A DNA stretch of 64,000 bases, taken from contig NZ_CP150227.1 of assembly GCF_037971845.1 (NCBI RefSeq), positions 4,526,001 to 4,590,000 on the forward strand. The letters are read 5' to 3'. The notes under the pieces are model-generated. The model saw nothing but the letters and a program-made list of their open reading frames with translations. It did no database searches and was not told the DNA's origin. Below, in pieces: positions 30,737-40,104 of the stretch (positions are counted from its first letter, which is position 1; each line of letters begins with the position of its first letter). The position numbers and the translations under genes were made by a program. Origin of the DNA: Paenibacillus sp. FSL R5-0766. Its GTDB lineage: Bacteria; Bacillota; Bacilli; Paenibacillales; Paenibacillaceae.

Positions 30737-31555
30737 ATGCCGACAGATCAATCCTGCCAAGTTCTTACAGCAGGCTTTTCATTTCATCGTAAACCCTACG
30801 CTATGGTGCAGCCTGAAGGCGTGAAGAACTACCTGTTAAGACTGCAAACAGACGGACGTTGCCGTGCACGCATAGACGGGGACATGTCCCTGGTAGATGC
30901 GGGCGATCTGCTTCTTTTTGATCCTGACGAGCCCTATGAGCTGAGAATAGACAATGAAACCAATCCGATGGGAGAACGACTGGTGGAGAGTGGTGACTAT
31001 CACATCTTCTTCAATGGTTCCTGGGTGGATGAGTGGTGGAAGCGTCACAAACGGCCGACCCGGATCAAAGTCGAACTGACGGAAAGCCTCTTGGTCCTGT
31101 TTCGACAGCTCGTACTGGAGCAGCGCCGCATCTCCAATCCTTATCCGGAAATTTCAAGTTATTATATGCGAATTTTATGTCTCGAAGTGGATCGTCTGCT
31201 CGCGGAGCATCCAACGATAACCAACACCAATTATGTGGCTTATGAGATCAAAAACTACATTGAAGAAAACGCTTCCTCTTTATTCAAGCTCGATGATGTG
31301 GCAACACATATTGGCATCAGTGTCTCACGGGGTGTTCATCTCTTCAAAGAAGCGTTTGGCAAAAGCATCATGCAATACACGCTTGACGTACGGCTGAATA
31401 TGGCCAGGGAACGGATTATTTTCAGTCCAATGACCCTGGAGCAAGTGTCTGAGTCTTCCGGCTTTAACAACTATACCTATTTTCATCGGGTATTCCGTTC
31501 CCGGTTCGGCATGTCGCCGAAGGAATTTCGCGTCATTCACCGGGAACAGATGTAA
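30737..31555 (+). CDS. AraC-family transcriptional regulator
   Basis: 272 residues. The N-terminal cupin-like sensing domain (DGDMSLVDAGDLLLFDPDEPYEL) is followed by a C-terminal double helix-turn-helix (FKLDDVATHIGISVSRGVHLFKEAFG and MTLEQVSESSGFNNYTYFHRVFR). AAGGAG lies seven bases before the ATG at 30737; the upstream ATGs at 30686 and 30731 lack proper spacing. It is divergent from the Gfo/Idh-isomerase-ThuA genes, 200 bp apart, and probably activates them in response to a sugar. Confidence 0.9.
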   Translation: MPTDQSCQVLTAGFSFHRKPYAMVQPEGVKNYLLRLQTDGRCRARIDGDMSLVDAGDLLLFDPDEPYELRIDNETNPMGERLVESGDYHIFFNGSWVDEWWKRHKRPTRIKVELTESLLVLFRQLVLEQRRISNPYPEISSYYMRILCLEVDRLLAEHPTITNTNYVAYEIKNYIEENASSLFKLDDVATHIGISVSRGVHLFKEAFGKSIMQYTLDVRLNMARERIIFSPMTLEQVSESSGFNNYTYFHRVFRSRFGMSPKEFRVIHREQM

Positions 31556-31580
31556 TCATATTAGTATACGTAAGTTGAAC

Positions 31581-31895
31581 TTATTTGCGCGCGGCTATGG
31601 CCTCGGATACAACCATCGCCAGATCTTCATTGCCAAACATGGACAACACGCCAAGTACCGTATCATCCGGGATCTCACCGGCTTCCTCCTTGGATACAAT
31701 CAGCTTCTGCACCTGCTGCAAACGCTCGTTGCTCTGCTGATCCGGGTAGGCTTGCCGGTACATCTCTTCCGGGTCCAAACCATTATTGACACACCACTGG
31801 GCAAATACGAGGATCATCATCTCTTCTTCCTGTTTATAGGTTTCTACAACAGCTTCCTCGATCTGTTTATTACGTTCCTTTTCATATTCATCCAT
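31581..31895 (-). CDS. Hypothetical acidic helical protein, 104 residues
   Basis: Not recognised. GGAGG lies before the ATG at 31895. It is charged and predicted mostly helical (MDEYEKERNKQIEEAVVETY), soluble, with one cysteine. It ends 26 bp from the convergent AraC gene and starts 32 bp after the Gfo/Idh stop on the same strand, so it is the second gene of that unit. Confidence 0.7.
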   Translation of the reverse strand: MDEYEKERNKQIEEAVVETYKQEEEMMILVFAQWCVNNGLDPEEMYRQAYPDQQSNERLQQVQKLIVSKEEAGEIPDDTVLGVLSMFGNEDLAMVVSEAIAARK

Positions 31896-31927
31896 GACTT
31901 GTATTCCTCCGTATGTGTATTCTGCAA

Positions 31928-32866
31928 TTATTTCCGAATCAATTGTTCCGCCAGTTCATGACTGTCCATTACATGACTTGCACTGATCAGGCAATCATCA
32001 GGTGAGTCCAGACAAGCCAGGAAATTATCAACTGCTCCGCTAAAACCTCTGCGTGTTAACACGGTGTCCCAGCTCCCGAACGTTTCTTTGGTTTCCAGAC
32101 TCCCCTGTTCCATGCAGCTGATCGTGTCCATGTTCACCACTTCAACAGATCGTCCACCACCATGCAATTCGATCTTCTCCAGATCTGCCCCAGCTTCACG
32201 CACCATATCGAATCGACCGTAGGGTGTTCTGCCCAGCTTGGCCGTTCCGGTTGCATGCAGCAGTCTGTCCAGATCATTCTTCCGAATCCATTGATGAAGC
32301 AACTCCACATTATGATCCGAGTACCACAACATCAGATCCAGCATATGGATGAGATCATCATAGATGGTTTCTGCCGCAGGACGATCCTGAATGCCTGTAC
32401 GATGTTTGGTCACTGTCAAGGATTCAAAACCTTTTCCACCCTGCATCCATTCTTTCGCTTTTTGGTACATCGGTGCGAATCTGCGGTTGAAGCCTACTGC
32501 GAGTAGCAGCCCTTGTGCTTCGGCAAAAGCAGTCATCTCTTCCGACTCCCGAAGCGTATAGGACAACGGCTTGTCTACGTACACGGCTAATCCCTGTTCC
32601 AGACATTGCATGACAATGTCAAAGTGCGCTTCCGTTGCTGTATGTACAAACACCGCATCCAGATCCCAGGACAACAGTTCTTTCAGATCCGTTGTTCCCC
32701 GTTCTAATCGATACGCCTCCTGAACGGCTTTGACCGGCTCCGGAGATCGGTTCATTATGCCTACAATCTCCACGTTCGGATGAGCTGTTAACAGCGGCAA
32801 ATATACTTTACGTGCAATATCGCCGAGGCCGATAATTGCAACTCGTTTACGTTGGGTTGTTTCCAT
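31928..32866 (-). CDS. Gfo/Idh/MocA-family oxidoreductase
   Basis: 312-residue NAD(P)-dependent dehydrogenase of the family that includes glucose-fructose oxidoreductase and inositol dehydrogenase. Rossmann motif AIIGLGDIA, the catalytic-lysine motif VDKPLSYTLRESE, and AVGFNRRFAPMY are present. The ATG at 32866 lies ten bases after AGGTGG; the ATG at 32875 is too close to it. It is shorter than the family member at 29434. Substrate unknown. Confidence 0.85.
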   Translation of the reverse strand: METTQRKRVAIIGLGDIARKVYLPLLTAHPNVEIVGIMNRSPEPVKAVQEAYRLERGTTDLKELLSWDLDAVFVHTATEAHFDIVMQCLEQGLAVYVDKPLSYTLRESEEMTAFAEAQGLLLAVGFNRRFAPMYQKAKEWMQGGKGFESLTVTKHRTGIQDRPAAETIYDDLIHMLDLMLWYSDHNVELLHQWIRKNDLDRLLHATGTAKLGRTPYGRFDMVREAGADLEKIELHGGGRSVEVVNMDTISCMEQGSLETKETFGSWDTVLTRRGFSGAVDNFLACLDSPDDCLISASHVMDSHELAEQLIRK

Positions 32867-33065
32867 GATGATCATTCCACCTTCAGTTCGGTTCTATATT
32901 TCCACGTCCTATAGTGTAACCCTTCGGACAGCAACTTGCCAGTGATTGCAGCACACTTCGCACGAATTGTTCAGACAATGGGCGAACGTGGTAAACTTAT
33001 GAGGAACAGCAGTACAGATCGGGACACGACTAGACCTGCCTGATCTGAAAGGAGCGTTTGGGATT

Positions 33066-33677
33066 TTGCGAAAATGGTTATGGCTTCTGTTATATGTTTT
33101 ACTTGCAGGAGTCACGTTTATTTACAGATATGAACTGCTGGCCTGGACCGATCTCCATCAGTCCATTCCGCTGTTACTCGCCATGGCAACATTGTTTGCT
33201 CTTGTGCCAGTAATTCCTTATAAGTTTGTTATTATCGCCTTTGGTTACAGTTACGGTACCACCACGGCAGCCTGGATATGCTGGCTTGGCACAACACTTG
33301 CAGCCATGCTCGTGTATGGCGGAGCAAGAACCATCTTCAGACATCAGGCGAGATCGTACCTCGAACGTATTCGGGGTCTGAACCGTTTTACCACATGGAT
33401 GGAAGCACATCCGTTCATGGGTGTCATGTCAATGCGACTGTTGCCGATCGTGCCTCAGATGGCCGTTAATATCTACGCAGGTATAACGTACACGCCATTC
33501 TGGGTCTTCATGGTTGCCACGGCCATTGGGAAAATGCCAGCGATTTTTGTATTTGCCTATGCAGGCGCACAGGCTGAAACCTCAATCTGGCTGAGCCTGG
33601 CGATCCTTGCCGGATATCTGGTGTTCATGGCCATTGTATTGCTCTTATTTCGCTTTCGATCACGCAACAAAGCTTGA
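33066..33677 (+). CDS. TVP38/TMEM64 family membrane protein
   Basis: 203-residue integral membrane protein with four or more helices (start LWLLLYVLLAGVTFIYRY, end LAILAGYLVFMAIVLLLFRF). The family loop is IPYKFVIIAFGYSYG, followed by MSMRLLPIVPQMAVNIYAGIT. These proteins belong to the DedA/VTT superfamily, lipid scramblase-like or transport functions unproven here. The start is TTG at 33066 after AAAGGAG. It stands alone, 180 bp before msrAB. Confidence 0.85.
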   Translation: MRKWLWLLLYVLLAGVTFIYRYELLAWTDLHQSIPLLLAMATLFALVPVIPYKFVIIAFGYSYGTTTAAWICWLGTTLAAMLVYGGARTIFRHQARSYLERIRGLNRFTTWMEAHPFMGVMSMRLLPIVPQMAVNIYAGITYTPFWVFMVATAIGKMPAIFVFAYAGAQAETSIWLSLAILAGYLVFMAIVLLLFRFRSRNKA

Positions 33678-33724
33678 ATTCAGAATTCGCAAACCGTTCA
33701 GATTCAGCTTGTTTTCATTCCGGC

Positions 33725-33753
33725 TTGGTTGGCTTGCCAATTCAGGATATAAT
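33725..33753 (+). promoter_or_regulatory. Sigma-A type promoter of msrAB
   Basis: TTGGTT, a 17-base spacer, then a perfect TATAAT at 33748-33753, 105 bp upstream of the msrAB start. Confidence 0.65.
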
Positions 33754-33857
33754 AGAAGAGCAAGCCTAATGCTTGTGTAACAAGTTTAATAAAATGGTAG
33801 ATTGCTGGAGCTCGAACACGAGCGCTAAATCTTCATCAGAAATGGAGTGACTATAGC

Positions 33858-34820
33858 ATGGAACAACATTCAAGTGAGTTAGCAACTTTTGCAGGCGGAT
33901 GCTTCTGGTGTATGGTATCCCCCTTTGAAGAACTGCCCGGTATTCATAAGATCGTATCGGGTTATACAGGAGGACATACCGAGAATCCAACATATGAAGA
34001 GGTCTGCTCGGAGACAACAGGACATGTAGAGGCTGTACAAATTACGTTTGACCCTGCCATCTTCCCTTATAAGAAACTGGTTGAACTGTTCTGGCAGCAG
34101 ATTGATCCTACGGATACAGGCGGGCAATTCCATGACCGTGGATCTTCCTATCAGACGGCCATCTTCTATCACAGCGAAGAACAGCGCCAGATTGCGGAAG
34201 CTTCCAAAGCGGAGCTGGGACAAAGCGGACGTTTTGATAAACCAATCTTCACTCCGATTTTGCCAGCCAAACCGTTCTATGAAGCGGAAGAACATCACCA
34301 AAATTATCACCGGAAGAACCCTGCCCATTACAAACGCTACAGCAAAGGTTCTGGACGTGTAGATTTCATCGAACGCAACTGGACCGGTAACGTGGATAAA
34401 GACGGGCTGAAAGAGCGTTTGACGCCGCTTCAATATGAAGTTACGCAGAACAGCGCGACCGAGCCTGCATTCCATAACGAATTCTGGGATCACCACGGTG
34501 ATGGTATCTATGTGGACATCGTATCTGGCGAGCCATTGTTCAGCTCTACCGACAAATACGACTCCGGCTGCGGCTGGCCGAGCTTCACACGTCCATTGCG
34601 TGACCACAACGTGAAGGAAAAAACCGATCTCAGCCATTTCATGATTCGTACCGAAGTGAGAAGTCGTGAGGGCGATTCCCATCTGGGTCACCTGTTCAAC
34701 GATGGTCCTGCCGAAGCAGGTGGAATGCGTTATTGCATCAACTCTGCGGCACTTCGTTTTGTACCCAAAGAAGACTTGCAAAAAGAAGGATACGGTGAGT
34801 ACGCCGTCCTTTTCCAATAA
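33858..34820 (+). CDS. msrAB: Fused methionine sulfoxide reductase MsrA-MsrB
   Basis: Repairs both S- and R-methionine sulfoxide in proteins after oxidation. The first 165 residues or so are MsrA with the catalytic motif GGCFWC (Cys at about 15). The remainder is MsrB with [18 protein letters not shown] and the catalytic Cys in [12 protein letters not shown]. The A-B order and the 320-residue length are common in Firmicutes. GGAGTGA precedes the ATG. A TATAAT promoter upstream and a terminator downstream make it a single-gene unit. Confidence 0.96.
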   Translation: MEQHSSELATFAGGCFWCMVSPFEELPGIHKIVSGYTGGHTENPTYEEVCSETTGHVEAVQITFDPAIFPYKKLVELFWQQIDPTDTGGQFHDRGSSYQTAIFYHSEEQRQIAEASKAELGQSGRFDKPIFTPILPAKPFYEAEEHHQNYHRKNPAHYKRYSKGSGRVDFIERNWTGNVDKDGLKERLTPLQYEVTQNSATEPAFHNEFWDHHGDGIYVDIVSGEPLFSSTDKYDSGCGWPSFTRPLRDHNVKEKTDLSHFMIRTEVRSREGDSHLGHLFNDGPAEAGGMRYCINSAALRFVPKEDLQKEGYGEYAVLFQ

Positions 34821-34842
34821 GTTATAATACAAATACAAAAAG

Positions 34843-34870
34843 AGCAGTGGGATGATCCCGCTGCTTTTTT
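34843..34870 (+). terminator. Terminator of msrAB
   Basis: AGCAGTGGGA/TCCCGCTGCT stem followed by TTTTTT. Confidence 0.9.
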
Positions 34871-34923
34871 GTTGTACGTTCTTGTTTTAATAGACGAACT
34901 ATTGTTGCACAAGAATGCATTGA

Positions 34924-36159
34924 TTAGGTTTGGCTCGAAGAGATTTCCGAATTCAATTGATTGGCAGGAGCCGTCTGATCATTACGAAATTGAATACGCA
35001 TCGCTGGAACAATACCCATGATCATCACGGTAACCGAAATTGCGTAGACGATAAAAATGGATGTGCTGTTCATCAGTACACCTGCCATGGAAGATCCAAG
35101 AAGCATGCTTCCTATGAATAAAGGTGTGATGGTGCCATTCACTCTCCCGATCAAGTGCTCATCTATCCGGGTGACCAGGTACGTGGAGATGATAACGTTG
35201 ATAAATGCCAAACTGATGGAGCTCAAGAAGCTGATCAAAAGGGTCAGCCAGAACCAACTGGATAACACTTCTCCCATCGTGGCTACAGCCAGACACAGCA
35301 CACCTACGATCAGAGTTAGAGTCTGGTTCAGCTTGGCACTTACAGCAGCCGCAATCCCTCCTCCAATCAATAAACCTAATCCGGACGCTCCAGAGAGAAA
35401 CTGTAATGACGTTGCTTCAAGTCCCAGACGTTCGGTGATCAGAAATATTCCAAGTGGGCTGATGAGACCCGCAGAAAGCCCTATACAGATGAATACCAGA
35501 CTAAGCATTTTTAACGATTGAGATCGAGCAACATATTGCCAGCCCTCTCTGATATCCGCTAATAATGAGGTATTTGTTTCCCGCTGGGTGGCGTCTTTAG
35601 GCAGAAATGTGAGTAGAAGCGCAGAGATGAGGAACAGAATGAGTAATGCGTACATGGATGCCTGAATGCCCATTGCAGTGTATATAAACGTTCCGACGAT
35701 TGGTCCGAGAATTAAAAACAACGATTGACCACTCTGTGTAATAGCAATTGCAGACTGCAAATGTTCTCCCTTTACATTTCGCCTCACAATCTTGAGAGAG
35801 GATGGTTGAGAAAACTGGCTAACGACAGAGGATACAAACGTGGCTACGTATAGAATCTGCCAATACCCGGAAGATAAGACGCCAATAATCATGACAATAG
35901 ATAACGCACTCAGAATATCCCCCAGTATCATCGTACGTTTGGGATTCCAGCGATCAGCAAGTGCACCGCCAATGATGGAGAAAACAAAAATCGGGGCATA
36001 TTCAAGTACGGTAATCAGCGAGACAGCTATTGGACTTCCTTGAGTTCGATCCATTACATAATAGAGGATTGCCATATTCCGGATCCATATCGCCAGATTT
36101 TGCAGCAGATCAGACCCTGTCACGATTAAAAAAGCTTTATTTCTGAACAATGTATTCAT
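34924..36159 (-). CDS. MFS transporter, drug-efflux type
   Basis: 411-residue major facilitator with about 12 helices. The N-terminus ITGSDLLQNLAIWIRN type start and the loop GGALADRWNPKRTMILGD match MFS_3/enterobactin-exporter-like or multidrug pumps. GAGGAG lies before the ATG. A TetR-type gene is 80 bp upstream on the same strand, and the same operator precedes both genes. Its substrate is probably the inducer of that repressor; identity unknown. Confidence 0.88.
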   Translation of the reverse strand: MNTLFRNKAFLIVTGSDLLQNLAIWIRNMAILYYVMDRTQGSPIAVSLITVLEYAPIFVFSIIGGALADRWNPKRTMILGDILSALSIVMIIGVLSSGYWQILYVATFVSSVVSQFSQPSSLKIVRRNVKGEHLQSAIAITQSGQSLFLILGPIVGTFIYTAMGIQASMYALLILFLISALLLTFLPKDATQRETNTSLLADIREGWQYVARSQSLKMLSLVFICIGLSAGLISPLGIFLITERLGLEATSLQFLSGASGLGLLIGGGIAAAVSAKLNQTLTLIVGVLCLAVATMGEVLSSWFWLTLLISFLSSISLAFINVIISTYLVTRIDEHLIGRVNGTITPLFIGSMLLGSSMAGVLMNSTSIFIVYAISVTVMIMGIVPAMRIQFRNDQTAPANQLNSEISSSQT

Positions 36160-36175
36160 TCTCCATCTCCTCTTT

Positions 36176-36195
36176 TAAACCGACTGTCCGGTTTA
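36176..36195. promoter_or_regulatory. TetR operator before the MFS gene
   Basis: TAAACCGA-CTGT-CCGGTTTA, arms of 8 with one mismatch, 17 bp upstream of the MFS start. It matches the operator at 36853-36874. Confidence 0.75.
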
Positions 36196-36240
36196 TTAAT
36201 ATTTAAAAAGAAAAACTGACGTTACATCAGCTTTTCATGG

Positions 36241-36849
36241 TTAACGTTGTTGAATGCCTGCTAGCAGACTGGCCATCCCTTTGTGGTAAATACGACGAAT
36301 ATCCGTCAGGTCCTTCTCATAATAGAGTGTAGTCAATCCGCTAAACAGACCGTAGATAATGTGCATTACATCCTGTGGGTCATCCGGTTTTAACTCCCCA
36401 TCTTCCATCCCTTTAGTAATAATGGACTCATATGTCGCATACGGAATACGGATCAGGGAAAGCATCTCATCAAGCATCTCCTGGCTGACGACCTGACCCG
36501 AGACAAACTCGTTAATGGCGTGATTCAGCGGGTTAGCCAAATCATCCACGTAATGGTCAGCAAGTCCGTACAGTTTGTCTATGGCAGTCTTATACCCGGA
36601 TTCTTTGTCCAGCCAAGCATCCATCCAATCTTCATTGTTAAGCTTGATTAGATACATGAATAACTCTTCTTTGCTTTTGAAATGATAATAGATGCTGCCT
36701 TTACTCCGATTGTTAATCGTACATATGTCTTCCATGGAAGTTGCACTATATCCCTTTTGGGCAAACAGTTCTTTGGTATTACGTGCAATGTCTTTTTTTA
36801 TCTGGGCAACATCTTTTCTTCGTTTAACTTCGATTGGAAAAACCTCCAT
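36241..36849 (-). CDS. TetR-family transcriptional repressor
   Basis: 202 residues. The N-terminal TetR helix-turn-helix (IARNTKELFAQKGYSATSMEDICTINNRSKGSIYYHFKSKEELF, seen in pieces) is canonical; the rest is a helical ligand domain. The ATG at 36849 lacks a ribosome site upstream and lies only 4 bp from the operator, so translation may be leaderless or weak. It shares its operator motif with the MFS gene downstream and so should control both. Confidence 0.9.
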   Translation of the reverse strand: MEVFPIEVKRRKDVAQIKKDIARNTKELFAQKGYSATSMEDICTINNRSKGSIYYHFKSKEELFMYLIKLNNEDWMDAWLDKESGYKTAIDKLYGLADHYVDDLANPLNHAINEFVSGQVVSQEMLDEMLSLIRIPYATYESIITKGMEDGELKPDDPQDVMHIIYGLFSGLTTLYYEKDLTDIRRIYHKGMASLLAGIQQR

Positions 36850-36852
36850 AAA

Positions 36853-36874
36853 TTAAACCGACTATTCGGTCTAA
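36853..36874. promoter_or_regulatory. TetR operator before its own gene
   Basis: TTAAACCGA-CTAT-TCGGTCTAA, nine-base arms with one mismatch, 4 bp upstream of the tetR start. The ACCGA-N4-TCGGT core is shared with the site at 36176-36195, which supports autoregulation. Confidence 0.75.
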
Positions 36875-36985
36875 TAGTATCACAGCACAAATACTCCGTC
36901 AATTCATTTTGCACAGGCACCCTCTCATTTGCTGTTTCAAAAGATGTACAAGAGAGTGCCTGGCTACAATTCAGGAAAGAAGTCG

Positions 36986-37786
36986 TCACATCATACTTAC
37001 GATCCAACCGATCCAATACGCAAATGGAATTAATAACAACTGTGCCAACAGTGTACCGAATAAACGGGATACGAGCATGCAACCATAAATCTGATTCATG
37101 CGATCCAAACGGATCTCACCACGTAATGATCGGTCACTGAGCAGGGAAATCCGCGGATCAATCAGGATGGTTAACAAAATAGTCGCTATTCCGTTAATTA
37201 GCCCGGTTGATTGGGATGCAGCTACAGCCTGCCCTGGGTAAAGATATGCTGCGTACAAGCTGGACAGGACACCCGTGGTGTAGATTGCGGTTACCGCTAC
37301 ATTCAGCAACATTAACCGTCTTGGCATCCCATGTTGTACCAATCGTTTGGCCATCTTCCAGGATGGCGGGGTGATGTAATACGTTGCATTTCTAATCTTG
37401 CTTCGCTTCAGCATACCGCGAACCATCGCAGGGATAGAGCCGGCTGCTTCAAAATGTACAACCATTCTCGATGAGAGCTTCACCATGGTTGGAAAACACA
37501 ATATGGCTAATGCCGTTCCTATTGTTGCCGCACCCATTAACCAGTGCAGCTGCGCTGCAAAGTGTGGATTGGCTCCACGTGTTGCGGTATCCACCAGATT
37601 ACCTACCATCGGACCTTGGGCCATATTCGAGGTTCTAGAAACCAGCAGCAAGATACCCGCCAAAGAAATGGCTAGCGCAATTCTGCGAGTGCGTAAACCA
37701 CCAAGGCGTAGCGCGTATGATAAGCTGTCTGCGGCATGAATCAGCATGGTGAACAGCATAGGGATTGCCAGACTAAGACTAAACAT
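36986..37786 (-). CDS. amj: Lipid II flippase Amj family protein
   Basis: 266-residue polytopic membrane protein. The start (LFTMLIHAADSLSYALRLGGLRTRR) and ILLLVSRTSNMAQGP match Amj (YdaH, DUF2837), the alternate lipid II flippase that can replace MurJ in Bacillus subtilis. About six helices are visible. AAAGGAG lies before the ATG. Function in cell-wall precursor export is inferred from family membership. It lies between the tetR promoter region and a palindromic element. Confidence 0.85.
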   Translation of the reverse strand: MFSLSLAIPMLFTMLIHAADSLSYALRLGGLRTRRIALAISLAGILLLVSRTSNMAQGPMVGNLVDTATRGANPHFAAQLHWLMGAATIGTALAILCFPTMVKLSSRMVVHFEAAGSIPAMVRGMLKRSKIRNATYYITPPSWKMAKRLVQHGMPRRLMLLNVAVTAIYTTGVLSSLYAAYLYPGQAVAASQSTGLINGIATILLTILIDPRISLLSDRSLRGEIRLDRMNQIYGCMLVSRLFGTLLAQLLLIPFAYWIGWIVSMM

Positions 37787-37884
37787 ATGTATGTACTCCT
37801 TTATATTCCTGTTATTGAACTTATTTCTTTCATGGACAGCATTATACTCCTCTGACTTGCAAAAGTATAGGAACGAGATCCTTT

Positions 37885-38076
37885 TATATAAGTTGAACTA
37901 AAGAATGTTTACACTGGGACACTCCGATGACAGAACAACCTTCCGATCGCTGTTATCCCCAGATTTTTTGATTCCTTTTAGAAAGGGGTAAATCCGGGGA
38001 TAAAGGCGAACACTTCGTTTCTTCAGTTTTTTTCTGTCCTCTCCGTTTCGTGTAAATGTTTATTTCAATTTATATA
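37885..38076. repeat. Palindromic intergenic element, copy 3
   Basis: 192-bp element with ends TATATAAGTTGAA and TTCAATTTATATA, which are imperfect inverted repeats, and TTTACAC/GTGTAAA next to them. The centre has TTATCCCCAGATTTTTT facing AAATCCGGGGATAA. Same family as 20165, 27296 and 39822. Confidence 0.8.
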
Positions 38077-38177
38077 GATCATCGGTAAATGCACTTACGA
38101 CCTCGGATGTTCATCGTTTATCCCTCTCCTCACAGGGTAATATACAATTAATCCATTATTGTACAGGAGGGGTTCAT

Positions 38178-38648
38178 ATGCCTTGGAACAAACAGGATTA
38201 TCCGGTATCCATGAAGAACCTGGAACCACGTGTTAGACATAAAGCAATTGAGATTGCCAATGCTCTGCTCGATGACGGGTATGAGGAAGGACGCTCGATT
38301 GCCATAGCGACAGCTAAGGCGGAAGAATGGGATGAAAATCATCCCGCACCGGAAAGTTCGAAATCGGACTCCACATCTTCTTCCGATAATTCCAACCCTA
38401 AAAAGTCGTCTTCCACGGATCGTCGTCATTCCGAGCCCGTTTCTTCGTCCAAAAGTCATGACAACATCCATGTCGTGCCTACCGACTCCGGTTGGGCGAT
38501 CAAAGAAGAAGGAAAGTCTACCTATCTGTCCACATTTGATACTAAGGCAGAAGCTGTAGATAAGGCCAAAGAACTGAGTAGCAAACAAAATATTCGAGCG
38601 ATTATCCATAATCAGGATGGTCAGATTGCTTCTTCGATCAAGTCTTGA
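38178..38648 (+). CDS. DUF2188-type small protein
   Basis: 156 residues. The N-terminal half (about 1-50: PWNKQDYPVSMKNLEPRVRH and EGRSIAIATAKAEEW) resembles a ChaB/DUF2188-associated module. A Ser/Asp/Lys-rich linker is followed by a C-terminal DUF2188-like domain (VVPTDSGWAIKEEGKSTYLS, DTKAEAVDKAKELS, HNQDGQIA). DUF2188 proteins are small and often linked to stress or phage; the function is unknown. ACAGGAGGGG precedes the ATG. It is its own unit, ended by a strong terminator. Confidence 0.7.
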   Translation: MPWNKQDYPVSMKNLEPRVRHKAIEIANALLDDGYEEGRSIAIATAKAEEWDENHPAPESSKSDSTSSSDNSNPKKSSSTDRRHSEPVSSSKSHDNIHVVPTDSGWAIKEEGKSTYLSTFDTKAEAVDKAKELSSKQNIRAIIHNQDGQIASSIKS

Positions 38649-38664
38649 ATGAATCGGAAAACAA

Positions 38665-38708
38665 CAAAATCCCTTTTGCTGCTGAAAAGCAGCAAAAGGG
38701 ATTTTGTA
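38665..38708 (+). terminator. Strong bidirectional terminator
   Basis: Perfect 20-bp stem ACAAAATCCCTTTTGCTGCT/AGCAGCAAAAGGGATTTTGT, with T-rich flanks on both strands. It separates the DUF2188-type gene from the convergent yitT gene. Confidence 0.85.
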
Positions 38709-38772
38709 TGAACTTTAACTATCAAGACCTGAATATGATGAATACAGGTTATGGTTGTTCTGAAACGTATGG

Positions 38773-39507
38773 TTAATTGGATACCCCTCTAGCCACCGTA
38801 GTCCGTTGTGAAATAGCAGCAGCGTTAACTGCCTTGGCTGCAGCCGATGGCATCGGCAATTTCACAGCCGAAGTTGTAACCACGGTTCCGCGAGCCGGAA
38901 CACTAACGACGTACGTGATGACTTTGCTGGCAATCCATACGGCCAGAATCGTATATAAAGTTTCTTTTACCGGAAGAAAGAAAAGCGACAATCCCAATAC
39001 AAAAGCATCGCTGACAAAGAAAACTGTTCCCAGCTTCCATCCCTTCCAGCGGCTAACCAGCACGGCGAGAATATCGTCTCCACCTGTCGCTCCACCGAAT
39101 CGAAGCACGATCCCAGCGCCTACCCCTGTCAATATACCGGATAGAACTGCCGGAATCCACAGATTTCCGTTAAACGACAATACCAGTGTGGAGTATCGTT
39201 CAAAGCCGTCATAGAATAGAGAAAATGCACCGACGCCAAGCAATGCCTGAATCATGAATTTCCAGCCTTTAAGGAACCAAGCCAGGATCATGACCGGAAT
39301 GTCCAGTAACAACATACCGATAGCAGGTGATAAGCCTGTTGCGTATTTTCCGAGCAGGGCCAGACCAACAAATCCGCCCTCCGATAAATGATTCTGAAAG
39401 TTAATGTGATAATAAGCAAAAGCTAAAATAAATGTACCGAGTAGCATAATGGCGAATTTGATCGCCTCTGTTTTAACGTGTTGTAAGGTTAACGATGTTC
39501 TCTTCAT
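38773..39507 (-). CDS. YitT-family membrane protein
   Basis: 244 residues, about five or six helices. EGGFVGLALLGKYATGLSPA, FGGATGGDDILAVLVSRWKGW and the repeated glycine motif fit the YitT/YczE family. The usual C-terminal DUF2179 domain is absent; here the end is a short polar tail. AGGGAACCTGA precedes the ATG. Function unknown. Confidence 0.82.
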   Translation of the reverse strand: MKRTSLTLQHVKTEAIKFAIMLLGTFILAFAYYHINFQNHLSEGGFVGLALLGKYATGLSPAIGMLLLDIPVMILAWFLKGWKFMIQALLGVGAFSLFYDGFERYSTLVLSFNGNLWIPAVLSGILTGVGAGIVLRFGGATGGDDILAVLVSRWKGWKLGTVFFVSDAFVLGLSLFFLPVKETLYTILAVWIASKVITYVVSVPARGTVVTTSAVKLPMPSAAAKAVNAAAISQRTTVARGVSN

Positions 39508-39821
39508 TCAGGTTCCCTCGCAGTTTGTAGGTTGGTTTTTTAGACCGACCGTACCCTGCAAAAGGTAAGCCTGGAAGAAATCATCGTGTACGTCCTTCGA
39601 ATATTCATTCCAATCCCCTCTTTCGCAGAGTCAGCCGTTTTTTTGAACCGGTTGGTGTACTCTACAAGGGGCGCTATGTGTATGAGAGATCGTAACGTTT
39701 CCAGATCGTCCTTGGGGAGATTGTCCTTCGGGAACTCATGGTATCCTGATCCTTTCTGTTCTGTTGTGGTTAGCTGTGCTCAGTTAAACTGAAAAATAAC
39801 TACAATGCATAAGCTTGAACA

Positions 39822-40032
39822 TTTAATTGTACACTTACACTTGGATTACAGTACCCTCTTTTGATCGCGGTTATCCCCGGATTTTTGGAATTCCATTTTC
39901 CCTCTGGGGAAAATCCGGTGATCGCTTATGCTTCCGAATCTGCTTTCATTCAAAAAGCTTTCAGACGAACGCTTCGCTTCTACAGATGGGTTCTGCACTC
40001 TTCGTTCCTGTGTAAATTGTAAATCCAACTTA
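39822..40032. repeat. Palindromic intergenic element, copy 4 (diverged)
   Basis: About 210 bp. The core GATCGCGGTTATCCCCGGATTTTTGGAATTCC faces GGGGAAAATCCGGTGATCG. Outer parts TTACACTTGGATTA and TGTAAATCCAACTTA are inverted. Longer and more degenerate than copies 1-3, with an insertion in the right arm. The rest of the 39508-40456 gap is discussed in the next entry. Confidence 0.65.
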
Positions 40033-40104
40033 CAGCAGTTGCAAGTTCATTCAGTTTAAACACCAAAGCTAACTTGCTTGTTCTTCTATTATATAACACC
40101 AACG

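Noticed and set aside
33879..34838. 319-codon frame opposite msrAB
   Set aside because: Antisense shadow of a fully motif-supported gene.
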